64,000 nt of DNA from CAUPWF01 sp964367905 (GTDB taxonomy: Bacteria; Bacillota; Clostridia; Lachnospirales; Lachnospiraceae), in contig CAYIZP010000013.1 of assembly GCA_964367905.1 (NCBI GenBank), positions 1 through 64,000 on the forward strand, read 5' to 3'. Positions 42,737 through 51,803 of the stretch are shown here, one piece after another. Numbering within the stretch: position 1 is the stretch's first letter; each line of letters starts with the position of its first letter. The notes under the pieces are model-generated. The model did no database searches. It had not been told where the DNA came from and saw nothing but the letters and a program-made list of their open reading frames with translations. Position numbers and translations under genes: made by a program.

Positions 42737-43991
42737 AATTTCCCCCTAAAAATATTTTGGTCTCTTTTTCAAATCCAGAAGATGGATAAAACTCTCCAAA
42801 CCCCAGATCTGTTAGCGTAATTGTACAATTCTTAGCATCCGTGAACTGAGTTTTAATCAAAAGCCTTGTAGTAAATGACTCTCTTTCCATCAACCCCTCT
42901 AGGGATATTGGAATCGACTTTAATTTCCCTTTATAAATCGACTCAACGCTAAGCTCAAGATCTTCCGTATCTTCTAATAACACTTCCCATTGATCCGTGG
43001 ATTCATACCATATTTTTCCCCATTGAACCACTGGAAGAATCTGGGGTTCTCCTCCCGAAATCACTTTAAGCGATATACGATGTGTCAATTTATGTTCATT
43101 GATATAAAGTTGGCCATCTGAGATTTTATACCAACGCCTCATAGCACTAAAACATGCACCCTTACTAAATAGGTTACTTCCTAAAAATGTTCGTCTCCCA
43201 TTGCATATACTTTTTAGAGACTCAGGATACCAGTTATTATCAAACCCTTCTCCAGTTAGATATACAGAAGAAATCACTCTTTGTTCGAATACATTTTGAA
43301 GAAATAATTTAAACCGCTCATCTGCCTCTCGTGCCCTCTCTCCATGTAGCAATGGAAAAATTGCATCCATTTCTTCCTTTTTTGCAAAAGCAACATCTTC
43401 AACTGAGATAAAATTACTAGGTTCATCTCTAAGTGCCGACTTTATCTTATACAACATACTAGCTCTGATTTCATCTTTGTCACAATATAACAAAGCAGCC
43501 TCATATTGCCATAATTCTTTCGGCTGGTTGAACATATAATTAGAAAAGCTCTCATTATAATCCTGTACACAGATATTTTGGTTTTCTATCCCTATATGTC
43601 TTGCAACACCACGCAATATGTTAGCAAGTTCCTCGTTTAATTCAGGCACAGTAAAAACAATCGCTTCAATACTTTCAAAATGTTCCAATGAAATTTTAAC
43701 AAACTTCGCTAATAACCAAACTGCATCATAAGTTTTTCCATCTAACGTGATTTTTTTCCTTAAAAGTGCACTAGATACTAATTCTGATGCAATTTCTCCA
43801 TCGTGCAAAATCGAAAGCCGTTTTGCTCCGATTCCAATTGCCCACACATCATTTTTTTGACCGATAACCAATGGGATTTGAAAGCTTTCTGGAGAAGCTT
43901 CATATGTTTCTGGCTCATCCATATTCTCGCTATAAAAACTGATTTGACATGATGTATCACTTATATCATATCCTATTATTTTTCCATCCAT
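42711..43991 (-). CDS. DUF5716-like protein with Hsp70/actin-like ATPase fold
   Basis: Likely member of the DUF5716 family, 426 residues, no signal or membrane helix. The N-terminus KIIGYDISDTSCQISFYSE (about 3-21) has the phosphate-1 loop pattern of Hsp70/actin/FGGY folds. AIVFTVPELNE near 110 and AALLYCDKDEIRASML near 167 fit connect and phosphate-2 strands, and SSVYLTGEGFDNNWYPESLK near 243 fits the adenosine loop with a bound-nucleotide glycine. The last ~140 residues look like a beta-rich substrate-binding-like domain (ISLKVISGG, TITLTDLGFGEFYP). A chaperone- or sensor-like role is inference. AGGAGAGAG precedes the ATG. It starts nine bases after the 1095-residue neighbour ends. Confidence 0.75.
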   Translation of the reverse strand: MDGKIIGYDISDTSCQISFYSENMDEPETYEASPESFQIPLVIGQKNDVWAIGIGAKRLSILHDGEIASELVSSALLRKKITLDGKTYDAVWLLAKFVKISLEHFESIEAIVFTVPELNEELANILRGVARHIGIENQNICVQDYNESFSNYMFNQPKELWQYEAALLYCDKDEIRASMLYKIKSALRDEPSNFISVEDVAFAKKEEMDAIFPLLHGERAREADERFKLFLQNVFEQRVISSVYLTGEGFDNNWYPESLKSICNGRRTFLGSNLFSKGACFSAMRRWYKISDGQLYINEHKLTHRISLKVISGGEPQILPVVQWGKIWYESTDQWEVLLEDTEDLELSVESIYKGKLKSIPISLEGLMERESFTTRLLIKTQFTDAKNCTITLTDLGFGEFYPSSGFEKETKIFLGGNYGKHHSVS

Positions 43992-44000
43992 TACTCTCTC

Positions 44001-47000
44001 CTAATCATAAGGTACAAACACCTTTTTCGCCTGAACATTTTCTAATGCATAGGCTTTAAATTTCCCCTCATCTAATTTCTCTGATTGAAGCAATTCATTC
44101 AACCTACCATATTTCCCATAATATGTCTGCTCAGTGTTTGCCTTATACTGATATGTTTTACTATTGACAACTTCTCCATTCTTTTCTTCTTGAAAATAAT
44201 ACTGAAGTGTCTCATCTTGAAATATCAGTAACTTTTTTACATAAATATTTTCATACATCGACATAAGAACCTCCGACTCATATGCAGGCTCCTCTATTCC
44301 CTCTTCCAACAGACGGTAGAATATCCGCACTTTTCCGCCCCATTTCGACACATATGATACCAGAGTCTTATCCCACAGCTGAACTTCTCGTAACCAGGTT
44401 TCGCTGTATCTGAAATAGAAGGAAAAATATATTTGCTTTTCACATAGTTCTTGCATACAACGTTTTAAAAGTTCCACATCACTTGCATCATACTCTTGTC
44501 TCGAATGGTAATGCAATAATGCAATTTTCACAATATTCGCCAGTTCAACTTTCTGTATCAATTCGTTCTTGATAATCTGTATAATCTTAGGATTTATCTG
44601 CTTATTCATGACAAAATACTCTCTTGCATAAATAGATAAATATTCCGATACAACGCGTAAATTTGCTTCATTCTCGTAATAGTAAAAAAATATTTCTTCG
44701 CATCCTAAAATATTGCCAGTATAGACTGCATTAGACAATATATTAGAAGAAAGGCGTATCACATCTATTTCATAGTCAACTGCAGCATTCCAAATATCTC
44801 TCTGAGTCTTTGTATCTCCTGAATAGTACATCGATAAATATACTAAGATGTTTCTGTCATACACTTCTCGTTTAAACAAATACAGACATAGATACTCTAA
44901 TAAACCATCTTCTATAAATTCATTTTCTATAATTACTTCATTGCAAAATTCAAGAACTTCAGTTTCATCAAATATATGAGGACCAATATTTCCTAGATTC
45001 TCATAATTTAATTCGATCAACTCTCGTTCTGCTTCTTTTTTTCCATAAATATCTAGATGTTTATTGCAAATTTCTACAAAAGGAATTTCATAAAACATTC
45101 GCTCTGATTGAAAGTCAACATTCCCTACTAAATGTTCTCCCGATTTCGTTTCCCATACGAGTATATCATCTTTGGAGTCAAGCACAACAATCGCTCCTTT
45201 TTCCTTGTATGACACTTTTTGTCTCATTAAACCATCCTCGTCAATTACACCGACACTCTTAATGTTCTTGGCCGTTGTCTTCACAAGGTAAGAAAACGTA
45301 ATGTTGTAAATTGCCCGAATCTTTTCGATATTCATCTCATTTTCATTCAAACAATATCGATACAAAATCCTAAGATGCTTATTGATTCGTCGTTGTTCTA
45401 ATTGCTGCATTGTGAATACAGTAATTCTCTCCCTGTAATAAGCGAACAACTCACTTGATTCTTTTTCATAAGTTACGAGATTTGCATACAAAAATGCTAA
45501 CTTATTCTTAGGCAAATTACTTCCATGAGCAAAATACAAAAATATCGTACGCGGAAGTTCTTCTGAATAAAATTCTTCATTAATACTACTCATATAGTAT
45601 TCAAATATCTTAGCAATTTTTAATTCTTCTTTAATCGCAAGCTCATACCATTTGAAATATCGATTATCTGTGATATTCCCTTTAATCAAAATAGTGCAAA
45701 TTGTAGTAAGCAATGCGATATCATTATGAATCATATATGCTTCTTCTAAAACTTTTAAAATTTTAGGATTAAATTCTTTATGCTGCATCGCCAGGTTTGC
45801 AGCATATAATGCCAATTCCTTAGATATTATTTTCTGTTTTGTTGCAAAATTAAGAATTTGGATTTCAAACTCTCCAATCTTCTTTAAGTTACTACAACGA
45901 GCTGAAAAACATTTATATCCTTCTAGGTACAGAATCATACTGTGAACCCCTAGATAATATTGATGTTCCAAGGCATGTTTTCTCTCAAATGCATCCGTAT
46001 AATATGGATCGATTTGTACAAGCATACATAATATTTTCCATGAGCCCGAATATTTAATATATAGTTTTTGTAGTTCATCTACTACTTTTTTTGTATAACT
46101 AGAATTTTCTCTATGCAAAGCTGTCAAATACAAGTAATATGCATCAATCTCTACATCACGTCCGATACCAAACTTATTATAATTATAATCATCTAAGATC
46201 CACTTCGCCTCTTCTTTTTGTTCATCCAAGAGATAGACATGCGCTCTCATCAGTTTATAGATACGATTTTGTGTATCATTTGACTCTAACTCAGTTAACA
46301 CCTGAATAGAACCTTGCACCCACTTGCTGTTAAAATCATGATTCGCATCTGCCTTTACATAACTTTTTATTAAGCGAGCCATTAGAAATTCTGCACTTCT
46401 ATCGTCTTGTCGCTCTATTTTACGGTTTTTGATCGTAATATCAAAAATGATGGTATCAAAATGATTCTCAATAATAATTTGTCCATAATTATTTCCAAAA
46501 TGAAGTTCCTCATCATCTATTTGATAAGCTAATTCATACTCTGTATCTGCGAATTCATCTGTACATAGCTGGTTTTGCCCTAACAAAAGAAAATCCCCAT
46601 TTGCGCGAATGTTCCATGTCATATATCCCCATGTATTTTTTATAACTTTAATCTTATCAACAAATGTTTTATCCACGTTACTATAATTTTTCTCAGACTC
46701 CGAAAAACTAATATATATCTTTTCTTTTTGCTTGATTGATACTAAAAATTCTTCCAAATCTTTCGCCTCTAGACTCCACTTTCTCATATTACTATAGAGA
46801 TGCTTAATCTTAGAAGGCTCATACTTAATCAATTCGTAGAAATCTTTTGAATGGAATATCTTCTTAGCCTCTTCAAAATCATGGAATGCAACTTTTTTAA
46901 AGCCTTTCAAATCCTGAATATTTCCTTGTGATGTAGCAATAAAAGGTTTTCTTATGATTGCAGAAAACGGAATCTCAAACTCTCCACCATTGCATACAAT

Positions 47001-47288
47001 ATAAATATGTCCTTTCTCTACAAACCCTGGTTGCAATCCCATCCCATTATACTGAAAACAAATTTTAACAGAACCGCCTTCTATATTGTCTTGTAGACAC
47101 TGCAGTCTGATAGAATTTGTGTAGATAGCTCCATAGATATCATTTTCATTTGCACTTTTAATTATAAAGCTACCACTGTATATTTCTCCCTCGCCAATTT
47201 TCAAAACCAAATGGGTTTCAGAAAATACAACATCAGGTTTTCCCATCTGAAATTCATTACTTACAAAATGTTTAACTCTATGCTTCAA
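44001..47288 (-). CDS. DUF5717-like large repeat protein
   Basis: Likely DUF5717 family, 1095 residues, no signal peptide or transmembrane helix. The N-terminal ~125 residues are beta-rich (TEHLVLKIGEGE-like region; sequence YSGSFIIKSANENDIYG) and resemble an Ig-like domain, with a second beta-rich unit about 205-290. From about 300 to 870 it is a long array of helical repeats (tetratricopeptide or solenoid-like), interrupted near 690-760 by another beta-rich segment. The C-terminal ~200 residues return to helical repeats. It begins with TTG at 47288 nine bases after AGGTGAGATA; the next in-frame ATG is 15 codons later. First gene of the three-gene cluster. Function unknown. Confidence 0.72.
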   Translation of the reverse strand: MKHRVKHFVSNEFQMGKPDVVFSETHLVLKIGEGEIYSGSFIIKSANENDIYGAIYTNSIRLQCLQDNIEGGSVKICFQYNGMGLQPGFVEKGHIYIVCNGGEFEIPFSAIIRKPFIATSQGNIQDLKGFKKVAFHDFEEAKKIFHSKDFYELIKYEPSKIKHLYSNMRKWSLEAKDLEEFLVSIKQKEKIYISFSESEKNYSNVDKTFVDKIKVIKNTWGYMTWNIRANGDFLLLGQNQLCTDEFADTEYELAYQIDDEELHFGNNYGQIIIENHFDTIIFDITIKNRKIERQDDRSAEFLMARLIKSYVKADANHDFNSKWVQGSIQVLTELESNDTQNRIYKLMRAHVYLLDEQKEEAKWILDDYNYNKFGIGRDVEIDAYYLYLTALHRENSSYTKKVVDELQKLYIKYSGSWKILCMLVQIDPYYTDAFERKHALEHQYYLGVHSMILYLEGYKCFSARCSNLKKIGEFEIQILNFATKQKIISKELALYAANLAMQHKEFNPKILKVLEEAYMIHNDIALLTTICTILIKGNITDNRYFKWYELAIKEELKIAKIFEYYMSSINEEFYSEELPRTIFLYFAHGSNLPKNKLAFLYANLVTYEKESSELFAYYRERITVFTMQQLEQRRINKHLRILYRYCLNENEMNIEKIRAIYNITFSYLVKTTAKNIKSVGVIDEDGLMRQKVSYKEKGAIVVLDSKDDILVWETKSGEHLVGNVDFQSERMFYEIPFVEICNKHLDIYGKKEAERELIELNYENLGNIGPHIFDETEVLEFCNEVIIENEFIEDGLLEYLCLYLFKREVYDRNILVYLSMYYSGDTKTQRDIWNAAVDYEIDVIRLSSNILSNAVYTGNILGCEEIFFYYYENEANLRVVSEYLSIYAREYFVMNKQINPKIIQIIKNELIQKVELANIVKIALLHYHSRQEYDASDVELLKRCMQELCEKQIYFSFYFRYSETWLREVQLWDKTLVSYVSKWGGKVRIFYRLLEEGIEEPAYESEVLMSMYENIYVKKLLIFQDETLQYYFQEEKNGEVVNSKTYQYKANTEQTYYGKYGRLNELLQSEKLDEGKFKAYALENVQAKKVFVPYD

Positions 47289-47312
47289 TATCTCACCTAC
47301 TTGTTATTCTTA

Positions 47313-47340
47313 TTGATTTTTTTCTTAGACTCGCTATAAT
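47313..47340 (+). promoter_or_regulatory. Possible promoter of the aminotransferase gene
   Basis: TTGATT (47313-47318) and TATAAT (47335-47340) with a 16-base spacer on the plus strand. The -10 forms one arm of the palindrome shared with the opposite promoter. Confidence 0.5.
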
Positions 47341-47350
47341 GAATTATAGC
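47333..47350. promoter_or_regulatory. Palindrome holding the -10 boxes of two divergent promoters
   Basis: Perfect 8-bp arms (47333-47340, 47343-47350) with a two-base centre. Each arm reads TATAAT on its own strand, so the two divergent promoters cannot both be occupied at once. Confidence 0.6.
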
Positions 47351-47372
47351 ATTACTACTATCATTCATGCAA
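47343..47372 (-). promoter_or_regulatory. Promoter of the DUF5717-DUF5716-TPR cluster
   Basis: TTGCAT (47367-47372) and TATAAT (47343-47348) on the minus strand with an 18-base spacer, 55 bases before the TTG start codon. Confidence 0.6.
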
Positions 47373-47450
47373 TCAAATTCTTATATACTTATATTAGAAA
47401 TTGAGAAAGGATGTTACTTTTTATAAGTACACAAAGAAAGGACTACCTCT

Positions 47451-48554
47451 ATGAATCAGACGCAACAATTTCACGGAAGTGATTTACATCAAATATCAAC
47501 ATATTATAGCATACCAATCGAAGATATTATTAATTTAGCTGGAAATGTCAATCCTCTTGGAATGTCTCCAAATTTCCTAGACTACACAAGGAATCACCTG
47601 TCCTTGCTATCGGATTATCCCGATCGCAACTACACTTCACTTCGCCAATCCATTAGTAATTATTGCCAATCTAGTTTTGAGCACATTATAGTCGGAAATG
47701 GTACAAGCGAATTAATTTCACTCCTTATCAACAATTTAGGCACGAAAAAAGCCTTACAAATCGGTCCAACATATTCTGAATACGAGCGTGAAATCAAACT
47801 AGCTGGAGGAACACTCCATCATTATTTATTGAAACCACAAGATGATTTTCAACTTTCATTAGACCTGTTGTATTCTGAGTTAAATGGCGGATATGATTTT
47901 TTAGTAATCTGCAACCCAAATAATCCTACTGGTACTGCATTAGACACTCAGCAGCTCAGTGCCATATTAGACTATTGTCATTCTCACAATGTCTTTGTTA
48001 TGGTTGATGAAACTTATATAGAATTTTCAAGTAATCTGTCATCTATTACAGCAGTTCCGCTTGTGGATAATTATAACAATCTTATCATATTGCGTGGGAC
48101 TTCTAAATTTTTCGCTGTACCAGGACTTCGATTTGGATACGGAATCACCTCAAACAAACAATTTTTAAATCATTTGAAGTCTGTTCAAAACCCTTGGTCA
48201 TTAAATAGTATTGCGGCAAATGCTGGTCATATTATGTTTGAAGATATCGATTATATCGAAGCTACAAAATCTTTAATTGAGTCGGAGAAAAATTATATTT
48301 ATTCCCAATTAAATGCATCTAACAAGTTTCGACTATATAAATCCGAAGCAAATTTCATATTACTTCAGTCATTAGATGCTAGTCTCACTGCATCTAATAT
48401 ATTTGAACATTGTATAAAACAGAAGCTAATGATTCGAAACTGTGATTCATTCTTTAAGTCTGACGGTGAATTCATCAGATTTTGTATTGGTCTACCACAG
48501 CAGAACAAAAAATTAATACAAACTCTAAAAGGAATAGATAGCTGTATATCTTAA
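47451..48554 (+). CDS. PLP-dependent aminotransferase, HisC/CobD-like
   Basis: Fold I aminotransferase of 367 residues. It resembles both histidinol-phosphate aminotransferase (HisC) and threonine-phosphate decarboxylase (CobD): early FHGSDLHQISTYY and LAGNVNPLG, then VGNGTSELISLL near 82, CNPNNPTGTAL near 152-162, DETYIEF near 186 and the PLP-lysine region LRGTSKFFAVPGLRFGYG near 210-227. The N-terminal HGG/HGxD-like opening and NxNPLG pattern lean to CobD, but no cobalamin or histidine gene is near, so the substrate is open. AAAGAAAGGAC precedes the ATG. It is the only plus-strand gene in the right half of the window. Confidence 0.8.
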   Translation: MNQTQQFHGSDLHQISTYYSIPIEDIINLAGNVNPLGMSPNFLDYTRNHLSLLSDYPDRNYTSLRQSISNYCQSSFEHIIVGNGTSELISLLINNLGTKKALQIGPTYSEYEREIKLAGGTLHHYLLKPQDDFQLSLDLLYSELNGGYDFLVICNPNNPTGTALDTQQLSAILDYCHSHNVFVMVDETYIEFSSNLSSITAVPLVDNYNNLIILRGTSKFFAVPGLRFGYGITSNKQFLNHLKSVQNPWSLNSIAANAGHIMFEDIDYIEATKSLIESEKNYIYSQLNASNKFRLYKSEANFILLQSLDASLTASNIFEHCIKQKLMIRNCDSFFKSDGEFIRFCIGLPQQNKKLIQTLKGIDSCIS

Positions 48555-48576
48555 AATACAGCTATCTATTCCTTTA
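48531..48576. terminator. Bidirectional terminator between aminotransferase gene and carB
   Basis: A perfect 17-bp stem (48531-48547 with 48556-48572) and eight-base loop, T-rich on both flanks. It overlaps the last codons of the aminotransferase and lies 30 bases past the carB stop, so it serves both convergent genes. Confidence 0.85.
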
Positions 48577-48605
48577 TTTTACGCCTTGTTAAAAGCCATT
48601 CATAT

Positions 48606-51600
48606 TTAAACTGTCGCAATATCGATTAAAGTCAAATGATTAATATCTGTGTTTTCTAAACTCATTACCAATGCATTAGCGGTATCCATTGCTGTTAATA
48701 CATTCACACCTGTTTCAATGGCATTTCTTCTAATTAAGAAACCATCTTTTGATTTTTCTGCTCCTTGTTGTGGCGTATCAATAATCAAATCAATTTCATG
48801 GCCTAGAATCAAATCCATTAAGTTTGGTGATTCTTGTTCGATTTTTTTTGTTCTGATTGCCTTTACTCCAGCCTCATTAAGAACTTTAGCAGTTCCAACT
48901 GTAGCATAGATGCGATAACCTAGTGCCTCGAATCTTCTTGCAACTTCGATTCCCTCTTCCTTATCCTCATCACGTAATGTCATAATCATATTTTTATATT
49001 TCGGTAAGTTGATTCCTGCTCCCAAAAATGCTTTATATAGTGCTTCATCAAATGTTTTCGCAATTCCTAAGCACTCTCCTGTTGACTTCATCTCAGGCCC
49101 CAAGCTAATATCTGCACCACGAATCTTCTCAAATGAGAATACAGGCATCTTGATTGCTATATAATCTGCTTCTGGTTGTAGTCCTGAGCAATATCCCAAA
49201 TCTTTTAACTTGTGTCCTATAATCACCTGGGTTGCTAATGGGACAATCGGTATTCCCGTAACCTTGCTAATATATGGAACTGTACGACTAGAACGTGGGT
49301 TCACTTCAATTACATATACATCTTCATCACATACAATGAACTGAATATTAATCATTCCAATTACATGAAGCGATTTCGCTAGGCGTCTTGTATACTCTTC
49401 GATTTTTTCTTTTACCGTTTCAGAAATACTCTGTGCTGGATACACCGAAATACTGTCTCCAGAGTGGATTCCTGCTCGCTCGATATGTTCCATAATTCCT
49501 GGAATCACAATATCTTCCCCATCGCAAACTGCATCTACTTCGATTTCTTTTCCAACTAAATATTTATCAACTAAGATTGGATGATCTTGAGCAATTCGAT
49601 TGATAATACCAATGAATTCATCGATATCATTATCGCTGATTGCGATTTGCATTCCCTGACCGCCTAGTACATAAGAAGGTCTTACAAGGACTGGATATCC
49701 CAGCTCATTCGCAACTTTTTTCGCCTCTTCCGCCGTGAATACTGTTCCACCTGTCGGTCTTGGAATCTCGCACTCTTCCAAAATCTTATCAAATAACTCT
49801 CTATCTTCTGCGGCATCAACATTTTCTGCTGATGTTCCTAAAATTGGAACCCCCATCTTCATCAATGCTTCAGTTAATTTAATTGCTGTCTGTCCACCAA
49901 ACTGAACGACTGCACCATCTGGCTTTTCAATATCAACAATACTTTCCACATCTTCTGGGGTCAAAGGCTCGAAGTATAATTTATCTGCAATATCAAAATC
50001 CGTACTAACTGTTTCTGGATTGTTATTGACAATAATTGTTTCATAGCCTTCTTTTTTGAATGCCCATGTACAATGTACAGAGCAGAAGTCAAATTCAATT
50101 CCCTGTCCGATACGAATCGGTCCCGATCCAAGTACCAATACTTTTTTCTTGGCATTTGTCTCTACAACTTCATTCTCACTTCCAAATACAGAATAATAAT
50201 ACGGAGTTGCTGCTGCAAACTCTGCCGCGCAAGTGTCTACCATCTTATATGCAGCAACAATATTGTACTCTTTTCTTAAATCATGTACTTCTCGCTCTGT
50301 TTTTCCTGTCAATCGAGCAATCACATTATCTGGAAACTCAATTCGCTTTGCTTCTTTTAACAACTCTTCTGTTAACTCTTCACTTTTCAGCTGTTCTTCC
50401 ATTTCCACGATGATAGAAATTTTATCAATAAACCAAAGATCAATCTTGGTTATGTCATGAATCTCCTCATATGTGATTCCTTTTCTAAGTGCTTCTGCAA
50501 TCAACCAAATTCTTCTATCATCTGTAGAATGTAGCTTATCTAGAATTTCTTCTTTTGATAGTGCTGTATAATCATATGACATCAAAGAATCAACATGTTG
50601 CTCTAAGGAACGTATTGCCTTCATCAATCCACCTTCAAAGTTATCACAGATACTCATAACCTCTCCAGTTGCCTTCATCTGCGTACCCAACTTACGTTTT
50701 GCGGTGATAAACTTATCGAATGGAAGTCTTGGTAATTTTACAACACAATAGTCTAACATAGGCTCAAAGCTTGCATATGTCTTACCTGTAATTGTATTTA
50801 AAATTTCATCCAATGTATATCCCAGTGCAATTTTCGCTGCAACCTTTGCAATTGGATATCCTGTTGCTTTCGACGCCAATGCCGAAGAACGGCTTACACG
50901 TGGGTTTACTTCAATTACACAATATTCGAAACTTGTAGGATGCAACGCATATTGTACATTACATCCACCAGTGATTTTCAATTCGCTGATGATATTCAAT
51001 GCTGAAGTTCTAAGCATTTGATATTCTTTATCACCTAGAGTCTGCGATGGTGCAACAACGATACTATCTCCTGTGTGAACCCCTACTGGATCGATGTTTT
51101 CCATATTACAAACCGTAATACAGTTTCCATTGCCATCACGCATCACTTCATACTCTACTTCTTTCCATCCTGCGATGCATCGCTCCACAAGTACTTGTCC
51201 TACACGCGATAGTCTAAGACCGTTTTCTAGAATTTCGCGAAGTTGCATCACATTATCAGCAATACCACCACCTGAACCTCCTAGTGTATAGGCAGGTCGT
51301 AACACAATCGGATAACCGATCTTAGCAGCAAATTCCACACCATCTTCTACATTTTCAACTACTTTAGAAGCTGCCACTGGCTCGTTGATTTTCTCCATTG
51401 TCGTTTTGAATTCAAGACGATCTTCTGCTTTTCGAATTGTTTCTGAAGTAGTACCAATAAGGTTTACCCCATGTTTCTTGAAAAATCCCTTTTCATCTAA
51501 TTCCATAGCAAGGTTTAGTCCAGCTTGCCCTCCAAGCGTTGGTAAAACACTGTCTGGACGCTCTTTTAGAATCAATTGTTCCACTACTTCTACTGTAAGT

Positions 51601-51803
51601 GGTTCAATATATACACGGTCCGCAATATCCTTATCTGTCATAATAGTGGCCGGATTAGAATTTAATAAAACAACCTCGATTCCCTCTTCTTTTAACGAAC
51701 GACATGCTTGTGTTCCCGCATAATCAAATTCGGCTGCTTGCCCGATTACAATCGGTCCTGAACCTAATACAAGTACTTTTTTAATATCAAGATTTCTAGG
51801 CAT
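48606..51803 (-). CDS. carB: Carbamoyl-phosphate synthase large subunit
   Basis: Makes carbamoyl phosphate from bicarbonate, glutamine-derived ammonia and two ATP, for arginine and pyrimidine synthesis. The 1065 residues contain two homologous ATP-grasp halves, beginning KKVLVLGSGPIVIGQAAEFDYAG and (near 553) KKVLVLGSGPIRIGQGIEFDF. Each half has its grasp loop (RPAYTLGGSGGG near 170 and RPSYVLGGQGMQIA near 710). A C-terminal MGS-like allosteric domain follows (about 930-1065). It overlaps carA by eight bases. argH lies at 62.4 kb. Confidence 0.98.
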   Translation of the reverse strand: MPRNLDIKKVLVLGSGPIVIGQAAEFDYAGTQACRSLKEEGIEVVLLNSNPATIMTDKDIADRVYIEPLTVEVVEQLILKERPDSVLPTLGGQAGLNLAMELDEKGFFKKHGVNLIGTTSETIRKAEDRLEFKTTMEKINEPVAASKVVENVEDGVEFAAKIGYPIVLRPAYTLGGSGGGIADNVMQLREILENGLRLSRVGQVLVERCIAGWKEVEYEVMRDGNGNCITVCNMENIDPVGVHTGDSIVVAPSQTLGDKEYQMLRTSALNIISELKITGGCNVQYALHPTSFEYCVIEVNPRVSRSSALASKATGYPIAKVAAKIALGYTLDEILNTITGKTYASFEPMLDYCVVKLPRLPFDKFITAKRKLGTQMKATGEVMSICDNFEGGLMKAIRSLEQHVDSLMSYDYTALSKEEILDKLHSTDDRRIWLIAEALRKGITYEEIHDITKIDLWFIDKISIIVEMEEQLKSEELTEELLKEAKRIEFPDNVIARLTGKTEREVHDLRKEYNIVAAYKMVDTCAAEFAAATPYYYSVFGSENEVVETNAKKKVLVLGSGPIRIGQGIEFDFCSVHCTWAFKKEGYETIIVNNNPETVSTDFDIADKLYFEPLTPEDVESIVDIEKPDGAVVQFGGQTAIKLTEALMKMGVPILGTSAENVDAAEDRELFDKILEECEIPRPTGGTVFTAEEAKKVANELGYPVLVRPSYVLGGQGMQIAISDNDIDEFIGIINRIAQDHPILVDKYLVGKEIEVDAVCDGEDIVIPGIMEHIERAGIHSGDSISVYPAQSISETVKEKIEEYTRRLAKSLHVIGMINIQFIVCDEDVYVIEVNPRSSRTVPYISKVTGIPIVPLATQVIIGHKLKDLGYCSGLQPEADYIAIKMPVFSFEKIRGADISLGPEMKSTGECLGIAKTFDEALYKAFLGAGINLPKYKNMIMTLRDEDKEEGIEVARRFEALGYRIYATVGTAKVLNEAGVKAIRTKKIEQESPNLMDLILGHEIDLIIDTPQQGAEKSKDGFLIRRNAIETGVNVLTAMDTANALVMSLENTDINHLTLIDIATV

